Below, piece by piece: positions 5,445 through 10,401 of a stretch of 10,401 nucleotides of DNA (position 1 is its first letter; each line of letters begins with the position of its first letter). Source of the DNA: Caldisericota bacterium (GTDB lineage: Bacteria; Bipolaricaulota; Bipolaricaulia; Bipolaricaulales; Bipolaricaulaceae); assembly GCA_013151115.1 (NCBI GenBank), contig JAADIW010000095.1, forward strand, positions 1 through 10,401, in the 5' to 3' direction. The notes below the pieces were generated by a model that did not search any database, was not told the DNA's origin, and saw only the letters and a program-made list of their open reading frames with translations. Both the position numbers and the translations under genes were made by a program.

Positions 5445-5807
5445 ATGATTCGGCCGGAGACGAAACTCGTGGTCGCCGATAACTCCGGAGCCAGGGTGAT
5501 AAAGTGCATCCAGGTCCTCGGTAAGAAGCGCGTGGGCAAGATCGGGGATATAATCGTGGGGTCCGTCCAGAAGCGGGTCCCCACCGCGGACCTGGAGAAA
5601 GGGGATATCGTCCGCGGCGTCATCGTGCGCACCCGCGCCGCCTACCGACGGCCCGACGGCTCCTATATCCGGTTCGACGACAACGCCGTGGTGCTGGTGG
5701 ACAAGAACCTCCAGCCCATCGGCACCCGGGTCTTCGGCCCCGTGGCGCGGGAGCTCCGGGACCTCGGCATGATGCGCATCATCTCGCTCGCGCCGGAGGT
5801 GGTCTGA
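5445..5807 (+). CDS. rplN: 50S ribosomal protein L14
   Basis: L14 forms an intersubunit bridge with 16S rRNA and is the site where the silencing factor RsfS binds in many bacteria. The 120-residue product has normal length. It shows ETKLVVADNSGARVIKCIQV, GDIIVGSVQKRVPTADLEKG, DIVRGVIVRTRAAYRRPDGS and YIRFDDNAVVLVDKNLQPIG, then GTRVFGPVARELR, and ends with IISLAPEVV. AGGAGG (5431-5436) lies 8 nt upstream of the ATG. It opens the spc-type block, without any gap that could hold a promoter. The stop shares one base with the rplX ATG. Confidence 0.98.
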   Translation: MIRPETKLVVADNSGARVIKCIQVLGKKRVGKIGDIIVGSVQKRVPTADLEKGDIVRGVIVRTRAAYRRPDGSYIRFDDNAVVLVDKNLQPIGTRVFGPVARELRDLGMMRIISLAPEVV

Positions 5808-6115
5808 TGAAGGTCAAGAAGGGCGATCGCGTCAAGGTGATCGCCGGGGACGATCGCGGGAAGATCGGGAAGGTCCTCAAGGTCTTCCCCGACGAGGAGA
5901 GGGTGTTGGTGGAAGGGGTGAACATCATCACCAAGCACCAGCGGCCCACCCTCACCATCCGCGAGCCCGGGATCATCAAGCGCGAGGCGCCCATTCACAT
6001 ATCCAACGTGAAGGTCATCTGCCCGGAATGCGGGCTTCCGACGCGCATCGGCTACACATTCGTCGAGGGGAGGAAGAAGCGGCAGTGCAAGCACTGTAAG
6101 GCCGCCTTCGATTGA
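5807..6115 (+). CDS. rplX: 50S ribosomal protein L24, zinc-ribbon type
   Basis: L24 is an assembly-initiator protein of the 50S near the tunnel exit. The 102-residue product has the KOW motif at the N-terminus (KKGDRVKVIAGDDRGKIGKV) and EGVNIITKHQRPT. It also has a C-terminal zinc ribbon with CPEC (Cys72, Cys75) and CKHC (Cys94, Cys97). E. coli L24 lacks these cysteine pairs, while many other bacteria, including Thermotoga-like lineages, keep them. All four cysteines are intact here, so zinc binding is expected. The ATG overlaps the rplN stop by one base, and rplE follows after 1 nt. Confidence 0.98.
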   Translation: MKVKKGDRVKVIAGDDRGKIGKVLKVFPDEERVLVEGVNIITKHQRPTLTIREPGIIKREAPIHISNVKVICPECGLPTRIGYTFVEGRKKRQCKHCKAAFD

Positions 6116-6116
6116 G

Positions 6117-6650
6117 ATGCTGCTGGAAAAATACAAGAAGGAGATCGTGCCGCAGCTCATGAAGGAGCTTGGGTACAAGAACATCATGCAGGTACCCAAG
6201 ATAGAGAAGGTCGTGATCAATATGGGGGTCGGCAAGCACGACGACCCCAAGGTCCTGGAGGGGGCGATGAAGAACTTGGCCCAGCTGGCCGGACAGTGGC
6301 CGGTGGTGACCAGGGCCAAGCGTTCCATCTCCGACTTCAAGATCAGGAAAGGCGATCCCATCGGCTGTAAGGTGACGCTCCGGGGGGAGAGGGCGTACGA
6401 ATTCCTCAACAAGCTGTTCAACGTGGTCCTCCCGGGCCTGCGCGACTTCAAGGGCGTCTCCCCGGACTCCTTCGACGGACGGGGCAACTATTCCCTGGGG
6501 ATCCCCGATCAGCTGGCCTTCCCCGAGGTATCGTACGACGACGTGGTCCAACCCCAGGGGATGGACATCATCATCGTCACCACCGCGAAGACAGATCGGG
6601 AGGCCTACGCGCTGCTCAAGGCCCTGGGGTGCCCCTTCCGGGAGAATTGA
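6117..6650 (+). CDS. rplE: 50S ribosomal protein L5
   Basis: L5 binds 5S rRNA and forms the central protuberance together with L18, encoded further on in this operon. The 177-residue product has normal size. It shows KYKKEIVPQLMKELGYKNIM, QVPKIEKVVINMGVG, the 5S-contacting region PVVTRAKRSISDFKIRKGDP, and GRGNYSLGIPDQLAFPEVSY near the C-terminus. The start ATG is 1 nt after the rplX stop. Unlike most genes here it has no convincing Shine-Dalgarno site (only GAG next to the ATG), so it probably relies on ribosomes terminating on rplX. Confidence 0.97.
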   Translation: MLLEKYKKEIVPQLMKELGYKNIMQVPKIEKVVINMGVGKHDDPKVLEGAMKNLAQLAGQWPVVTRAKRSISDFKIRKGDPIGCKVTLRGERAYEFLNKLFNVVLPGLRDFKGVSPDSFDGRGNYSLGIPDQLAFPEVSYDDVVQPQGMDIIIVTTAKTDREAYALLKALGCPFREN

Positions 6651-6659
6651 GGAGGGAAG

Positions 6660-6845
6660 ATGGCGAGGAAAGCGCTGATAGAGAAAGCGAAGCGGCCGCC
6701 GAAGTTCAAGGTACGCCAGCGTAACCGGTGCCGGCTCTGTGGCCGGCCACGGGGCTACATCCGGGACTTCGGCATCTGCCGGCTCTGCTTCCGCAAGATG
6801 GCCCTGGAGGGGGAGATCCCCGGGGTGAAGAAGGCGAGCTGGTGA
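6660..6845 (+). CDS. rpsN: 30S ribosomal protein S14, zinc-binding short type
   Basis: S14 sits in the 30S head next to S3 and S10. This is the short, zinc-binding form: 61 residues with CRLC (Cys24, Cys27) and CRLC (Cys40, Cys43), ending in the classic GEIPGVKKASW. Longer, cysteine-free S14 is used by E. coli; the four-cysteine form is regarded as ancestral. GAGGAGGG (6650-6657) lies just before the ATG. Nine nucleotides separate it from rplE and 14 nt from rpsH, the largest gap in the window. Confidence 0.98.
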   Translation: MARKALIEKAKRPPKFKVRQRNRCRLCGRPRGYIRDFGICRLCFRKMALEGEIPGVKKASW

Positions 6846-6847
6846 GC

Positions 6848-6862
6848 GAGGTGAGGACGATG
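6848..6862 (+). promoter_or_regulatory. Shine-Dalgarno site deciding the rpsH start
   Basis: GAGGTGA (6848-6854) is 5 nt from ATG 6860. In-frame GTG codons at 6842 and 6851 are alternatives, but the first would overlap the rpsN stop and lie upstream of this site, and the second is part of it. The ATG also gives the canonical S8 opening. Confidence 0.75.
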
Positions 6863-7267
6863 GTCAACGATCCGATTGCCGACATGCTCGCCCGCATCAG
6901 GAACGCCATCATGCGTCGCAAGGAATACGTGGAAATGCCCTCCTCCAAGATGCTCGAGGCCATCGCCAGGATCCTGAAGGAGGAGGGGTTCATCCAGGAC
7001 TACGAGGTGACGCCCGGCGATTCCTATCCCGTGCTGCGGATCCGACTCAAGTACAAGCGCGAGGGGACGCGGAAGTGGATCCCGGCCATCACCGGGATGC
7101 GGCGGGTATCGAAGCCCTCCCGCCGCGTCTACGTCGGGGCGGATGAGATCGTGCCGGTGCGTTCGGGACTGGGGATCGCCATCATCTCCACCTCCCAAGG
7201 GGTGATGACCGATCGGGAGGCGCGCAAGCGCCACATCGGCGGGGAGCTCATCTGCGAGGTCTGGTGA
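6860..7267 (+). CDS. rpsH: 30S ribosomal protein S8
   Basis: S8 is a primary 16S-binding protein and in E. coli represses the spc operon by binding the L5 mRNA. The 135-residue product is slightly longer than the usual 130-132. It has NDPIADMLARIRNAIMRRKE at the start, KMLEAIARILKEEGFIQDYE, PSRRVYVGADEIVPVRSG and the signature GLGIAIISTSQGVMTDREAR, then GGELICEVW at the end. The open frame reaches back into rpsN, but ATG 6860 matches the family start. The rplE start region shows no obvious hairpin that I could trace by eye for S8 feedback, so that control is unproven here. Confidence 0.98.
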   Translation: MVNDPIADMLARIRNAIMRRKEYVEMPSSKMLEAIARILKEEGFIQDYEVTPGDSYPVLRIRLKYKREGTRKWIPAITGMRRVSKPSRRVYVGADEIVPVRSGLGIAIISTSQGVMTDREARKRHIGGELICEVW

Positions 7268-7276
7268 GGTGAGACG

Positions 7277-7825
7277 ATGTCCAAGATAGGGAAACGGCCG
7301 ATACCCATCCCCGAGGGGGTGACGGTCAGGGTCGAGGACGACCGCGTGATCGTCGAGGGCCCCCTGGGGAAGCTCGAGACCCGCTACGAACCGGAGTTCG
7401 TGGAGATCGAGGTCGCGGATGGAGAGGTGCGGGTCCACCGGAAGGGCGATCGGGCCGTGTTCCGGGCCCGCCACGGCCTCTACCGCGCCCTCATCGCCAA
7501 CATGGTGCGCGGGGTGAAGGAGAAATGGGAGCGACGCCTCCTCATCCAGGGCCTCGGCTACAAGGCGCGGATGGAGGGGAAGACGCTGGTGATGGAGCTC
7601 GGCTTCTCCCATCCCGTGAGGTTCCCCGTCCCCGATGACGTGGAGATCGAAGTCCCCGACAACAACACCATCATCGTGCGGGGGATCGACAAACAGCGGG
7701 TGGGCCAGGTGGCGGCGGACATCCGGAAGTTCCGCCCGCCGGACCCGTACCACGGCAAGGGCATCCGCTACGCCGACGAGGTGGTCCGGCTGCGTCCGGG
7801 CAAGGCAGGGGTGAAGACAGGATGA
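7277..7825 (+). CDS. rplF: 50S ribosomal protein L6
   Basis: L6 lies near the sarcin-ricin loop and factor-binding site, where EF-G also acts. The 182-residue product has the normal length and twin-domain layout: SKIGKRPIPIPEGVTVRVED and GPLGKLETRYEP in the first half, RALIANMVRGVKEKWERRL at the hinge, and LIQGLGYKARMEGKTLVMEL plus GIDKQRVGQVAADIRKFRPP in the second. PDPYHGKGIRYADEVVRLR, the family's C-terminal signature, is complete. GAGGTGA (7266-7272) precedes the ATG by 4 nt. The stop overlaps rplR in ATGA. Confidence 0.98.
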   Translation: MSKIGKRPIPIPEGVTVRVEDDRVIVEGPLGKLETRYEPEFVEIEVADGEVRVHRKGDRAVFRARHGLYRALIANMVRGVKEKWERRLLIQGLGYKARMEGKTLVMELGFSHPVRFPVPDDVEIEVPDNNTIIVRGIDKQRVGQVAADIRKFRPPDPYHGKGIRYADEVVRLRPGKAGVKTG

Positions 7826-8199
7826 AGACGCGGGGCTTGAGTCGCAACGAACGCAGGAAGATCCGGCACCGGCGCGTCCGAAAGAAGGTCGTGGGGACGC
7901 CGGAGCGGCCGCGGTTGTTCGTGTTCAAATCGCTCCGCCACATCTACGCCCAGATCATCGACGACTCCCCCCCCCAGGGGAGCCGGACGCTCGCGGCGGC
8001 CTCCACCCTGGACCCCGAGCTCCGCGAACGGATAAGGTCCGACAACATCGAGGCCGCCCGCGAGGTGGGGAGGCTGATCGCGCGGCGGGCCCTGGAGAAG
8101 GGGATCAAGAAGGTGGTATTCGACCGGGGTGGCTATCCCTACCACGGCAAGGTCAAGGCCTTGGCCGAGGCCGCCAGGGAGGAGGGGCTGGAGTTCTGA
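7822..8199 (+). CDS. rplR: 50S ribosomal protein L18
   Basis: L18 binds 5S rRNA with L5. The 125-residue product has an arginine- and lysine-rich N-terminus (RNERRKIRHRRVRKKVVGT), the motif ERPRLFVFKSLRHIYAQIID, and NIEAAREVGRLIARRALEKG followed by VVFDRGGYPYHGKVKALAEA and AREEGLEF at the end. A run of nine C (7967-7975) encodes part of DSPPQG, a slightly longer turn than in most L18 proteins; the frame remains intact through it. The start overlaps the rplF stop by 4 nt and the stop overlaps the rpsE start by 1 nt. Confidence 0.98.
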   Translation: MKTRGLSRNERRKIRHRRVRKKVVGTPERPRLFVFKSLRHIYAQIIDDSPPQGSRTLAAASTLDPELRERIRSDNIEAAREVGRLIARRALEKGIKKVVFDRGGYPYHGKVKALAEAAREEGLEF

Positions 8200-8750
8200 T
8201 GAGAGGGATAACGGTGGAGCCGCAGAGGGTCATCAACGAAGTGATCGAGATCCGTCGCGTGGGGAAGGTCACCAAGGGCGGGAAGCGCATGAAGTTCCGC
8301 GTGGTGGTGGTGGCCGGGGACGGCCAGGGCCACGTGGGGGTGGGGATCGGCAAGTCCATCGAGATCCCCCAGGCGATCCAACAGGGCATCCGGGACGCCC
8401 TGCGGAACCTGGTGGAGGTGCCGGTGGTGAACGGGACCATACCCCACGAGATCATCGGCGAGTTCAAGGCCGCCCGGGTGCTGCTGAAGCCCGCCTATCC
8501 CGGCACCGGGGTGATCGCCGGGCGCACGGTGGGGGCGGTGTGCCGCGCCGCCGGGATCCGGGACATCCTCACCAAGGCCCTGGGCTCCACCAACCCCCTG
8601 AACCTGGCCCGCGCCACCATCGAGGGCCTTTCCCGCCTGCGCACCCCGGAGAAGGTGGCCGAGATCCGGGACAAGCCCGTGGAGGAGATCCTGGGGGTGG
8701 AGCCCGAGGAGGAAAAGGATACGGAGGGCAAACATGCGGGGACTGCATAA
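8199..8750 (+). CDS. rpsE: 30S ribosomal protein S5
   Basis: S5 is on the solvent side of the 30S near the mRNA entry channel and influences decoding accuracy. The 183-residue product has the N-terminal double-stranded-RNA-binding-like domain (VIEIRRVGKVTKGGKRMKFR, VVVVAGDGQGHVGVGIGKS) and the C-terminal signature IPHEIIGEFKAARVLLKPAY then PGTGVIAGRTVGAVCRAAGI. The usual GGAVRAV appears here as GRTVGAV. An acidic tail rich in Glu ends the protein. Its last 17 nt overlap rplO directly, so there is no rpmD (L30) between them. The ATG shares one base with the rplR stop. Confidence 0.98.
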   Translation: MRGITVEPQRVINEVIEIRRVGKVTKGGKRMKFRVVVVAGDGQGHVGVGIGKSIEIPQAIQQGIRDALRNLVEVPVVNGTIPHEIIGEFKAARVLLKPAYPGTGVIAGRTVGAVCRAAGIRDILTKALGSTNPLNLARATIEGLSRLRTPEKVAEIRDKPVEEILGVEPEEEKDTEGKHAGTA

Positions 8751-9183
8751 CCTACGGCCCACGCCGGGCGCGGTGAAGCGGGAGAAGCGCATCGGCCGCG
8801 GCTACGGCTCCGGCCACGGGGGACACGAGTCCACACGCGGCACCAAGGGCCAGAAATCCCGGTCCGGGGGCGGGGTGCGCCCCACGTTTGAGGGCGGCCA
8901 GACCCCGTTCTGGATGCGTTTCCCCAAGCGAGGCTTCGTGAACCCCCTCCGGGTCGAATACGCCATCGTTAACGTGGGGACGCTGGAGAAGCACTTCGCG
9001 GCCGGGGACGTGGTGACCCCGGAGGTACTGCTCGAGCGGGGGATCATCAAGGACCTGAAGGACGGCCTCAAGGTCCTGGGCGAGGGGGAGCTCACCAAAG
9101 CGCTCACCGTCCGGGCCCACAAGTTCTCGCGGACCGCCCGGGAGAAGATCGAGGCCGCGGGGGGAAAGGCCGAGGAGGTGTAG
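8734..9183 (+). CDS. rplO: 50S ribosomal protein L15
   Basis: L15 is a late 50S assembly protein with an extended N-terminal tail reaching into the 23S core. The 149-residue product shows LHNLRPTPGAVKREKRIGRG, the Gly-rich GSGHGGHESTRGTKGQKSRS followed by GGGVRPTFEGGQTP, PKRGFVNPLRVEYAIVNVG, and the C-terminal AHKFSRTAREKIEAAGGKAE typical of the family. GGAGGG (8723-8728), within rpsE, is 5 nt before the ATG. The stop is TAG, the only one in the window, and is followed at once by the secY start in the same frame. Confidence 0.98.
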   Translation: MRGLHNLRPTPGAVKREKRIGRGYGSGHGGHESTRGTKGQKSRSGGGVRPTFEGGQTPFWMRFPKRGFVNPLRVEYAIVNVGTLEKHFAAGDVVTPEVLLERGIIKDLKDGLKVLGEGELTKALTVRAHKFSRTAREKIEAAGGKAEEV

Positions 9184-9186
9184 TTG
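9173..9186 (+). promoter_or_regulatory. Shine-Dalgarno site fixing the TTG start of secY
   Basis: AGGAGGTG (9173-9180) is a perfect anti-Shine-Dalgarno match formed by the last three sense codons of rplO (Glu-Glu-Val). AGGAGG ends 5 nt before TTG 9184. No ATG or GTG start exists in frame between the rplO stop and the conserved SecY sequence, so TTG is the expected start. Confidence 0.8.
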
Positions 9187-10401
9187 TTCGAGCGGATACG
9201 CGGGGTATTCGCCGTTCCCGAGCTGCGACAGCGGATCCTCTACACCCTGTTCATGTTGCTGGTGTTCCGGATCGGGGTCCACATCCCCGTCCCCGGGGTG
9301 GACGCGAAATTCTTCGCCGAGGCCCTCTCCCGGATGTGGGGCGGTTTCTTCCAGTTCCTCTCCATGTTCACCGGCGGGGGCCTACGGCAGTTCTCGCTGT
9401 TCGCCCTGGGGGTGATCCCCTACATCAACGTGTCCATCATCATGTCTCTCCTCGTGGCCGTCTTCCCCAAGCTCAAGGAACTCCAACAGCAGGGACGCGA
9501 GGGGCGGAAGATCCTCACGAAGTACACCCGGTGGGGCACGGTGGGGATGGCGGCCATCATGTCCATCGGCTACGCCATGCTCGCCGTGAACGCCGGCGCG
9601 GCCACCCCCAGCGTCCTGTTCTTCATCAACGCCATCATCGGGATGACCACCGGTTCCATCTTCCTCATGTGGATCGGCGAGCGCATCACCGAGAACGGGA
9701 TCGGGAACGGGATCTCCATGATCATCATGGCGGGCATCATCGCCCGTTACCCCGCCTACATCGGCCAGCTCTTCGCCGACATCAGTGCCGGCGAGCTGAG
9801 CCCCCTGTGGCTGATCGTGTTCCTGGCGCTGTTCGTGGTGATGATCGCGGCGGCCTCCATCCTCCAGCAGGGACAGCGCAAGCTCACCGTCCAGTACGCC
9901 AAGCGCACCGCGGGCCGCCGGATCTACGGGGGCCACACCGCCCAGCTCCCCATCAGGGTGAACCAGGGCGGCGTCATCCCCATCATCTTCGCCCTGGCGG
10001 TATTACAGCTTCCCTCGGTGGTCCTGCGGGCGGTGCCCGCCACCGAGCCCTACGCGCGGTTCTTCACGCCGCCGCATCCCCTCTACCTCGGGCTCTACGC
10101 CCTCCTCATCATCTTCTTCGCCTATTTCTACGCCTCGATCGTCTTCGACCCTAACGACATCGCGAAGAACCTGCGCGACGCGGGGGGGTTCATCCCCGGG
10201 GTGCGGCCCGGGAACCCCACGGCCACCTACCTCCAGGAGGTCAGCAACCGCATCCTCCTCGTGGGCGCCCTCTTCCTCACCGCCATCGCCATCCTCCCCT
10301 ACGTGGTGGGGGCGGTGAGCGGGGTGGGGGCGGGGACCTTGCTCTGGTTGGGGGGGACATCCCTGCTCATCGTGGTGGGAGTGGGAATCGACACCATCAT
10401 G
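9184..10401 (+). CDS. secY: Preprotein translocase subunit SecY, 3' end outside window
   Basis: SecY is the channel-forming subunit of the SecYEG translocase in the cytoplasmic membrane. The frame opens at TTG 9184, directly after the rplO TAG, and stays open to the edge, giving 406 residues; the family is about 420-440 long, so only the C-terminal tail is missing. Hydrophobic segments include residues 18-36 (TM1), a plug-like FFQFLSMFTGGGL at 55-67, FALGVIPYINVSIIMSLLVA (73-92), 121-139, 146-164, 208-228, 263-282, 301-322, 357-378 and 386-402, consistent with ten TM helices. The cytosolic loop GQRKLTVQYAKRTAGRRIYG (230-249) and GGFIPGVRPGNPT (334-346), with the Arg equivalent to E. coli Arg357, are present; these form the ribosome and SecA docking side. 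Confidence 0.97.
   Translation, partial: MFERIRGVFAVPELRQRILYTLFMLLVFRIGVHIPVPGVDAKFFAEALSRMWGGFFQFLSMFTGGGLRQFSLFALGVIPYINVSIIMSLLVAVFPKLKELQQQGREGRKILTKYTRWGTVGMAAIMSIGYAMLAVNAGAATPSVLFFINAIIGMTTGSIFLMWIGERITENGIGNGISMIIMAGIIARYPAYIGQLFADISAGELSPLWLIVFLALFVVMIAAASILQQGQRKLTVQYAKRTAGRRIYGGHTAQLPIRVNQGGVIPIIFALAVLQLPSVVLRAVPATEPYARFFTPPHPLYLGLYALLIIFFAYFYASIVFDPNDIAKNLRDAGGFIPGVRPGNPTATYLQEVSNRILLVGALFLTAIAILPYVVGAVSGVGAGTLLWLGGTSLLIVVGVGIDTIM

Noticed and set aside
5549..5554. Second TATAAT, inside rplN, preceded by the same GGGGA as the fusA site
   Set aside because: At 15-19 nt upstream there is no -35-like hexamer (the 17-nt position reads AAGCGC), and the bases encode the conserved L14 segment GDIIVG.
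5663..6487. 274-codon - strand open frame opposite rplN, rplX and rplE
   Set aside because: Antisense shadow of conserved genes with no recognisable motif.
6755..7753. 332-codon - strand open frame opposite rpsN, rpsH and rplF
   Set aside because: Same reason: composition-driven shadow, rich in His, Asp, Leu and Pro.
9336..10154. 272-codon + strand open frame within the last kilobase
   Set aside because: It is an Arg/His/Pro-rich shadow of secY, whose true frame begins at TTG 9184 and encodes clear SecY membrane segments.

Overview
The window is one uninterrupted stretch of a bacterial str–S10–spc type ribosomal protein operon, all on the + strand. In order it holds the 3' end of fusA (EF-G), rpsJ, rplC, rplD, rplW, rplB, rpsS, rplV, rpsC, rplP, rpmC, rpsQ, rplN, rplX, rplE, rpsN, rpsH, rplF, rplR, rpsE, rplO, and most of secY, which runs off the right edge. 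Gene order and protein families are bacterial. The DNA is GC-rich (about 62-70% in the parts counted by hand), with strong Shine-Dalgarno sites, mostly TGA stops and several GTG/TTG starts. The four-cysteine S14, the zinc-ribbon L24 and an L4 core that resembles the Thermotoga type suggest a deep-branching, possibly thermophilic or uncultivated lineage. Bipolaricaulota/Acetothermia is one guess, but the sequence alone does not settle the phylum.

Layout: 1-570 is EF-G domains IV-V. 557-4988 is the S10 block (S10, L3, L4, L23, L2, S19, L22, S3, L16), followed by L29 and S17 up to 5441. 5445-9183 is the spc block (L14, L24, L5, S14, S8, L6, L18, S5, L15). 9184 onward is SecY. Packing is extreme: no gap exceeds 14 nt, eleven junctions overlap by 1-32 nt, and TGATG or ATGA stop/start fusions are frequent. 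There is no intergenic room for a promoter, terminator or leader, so expression should be polycistronic and translationally coupled. The products assemble the 30S head and the 50S core and exit tunnel; EF-G drives translocation and SecY takes nascent membrane and secreted proteins.

Points that stand out: (1) rplP is frameshifted near 4761, and about 10 nt encoding a conserved segment appear to be missing exactly at the centre of a perfect 18-bp palindrome. (2) A near-consensus sigma-70 type promoter (TTGGAA, 17 nt, TATAAT) lies inside fusA upstream of rpsJ, where the EF-G protein departs from its family consensus. (3) tuf is absent between fusA and rpsJ, and rpmD (L30) is absent between rpsE and rplO. 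(4) secY starts with TTG directly after the rplO stop, in the same frame. I found no mobile element, CRISPR array, tRNA or rRNA gene, and no wholly new multi-gene system.
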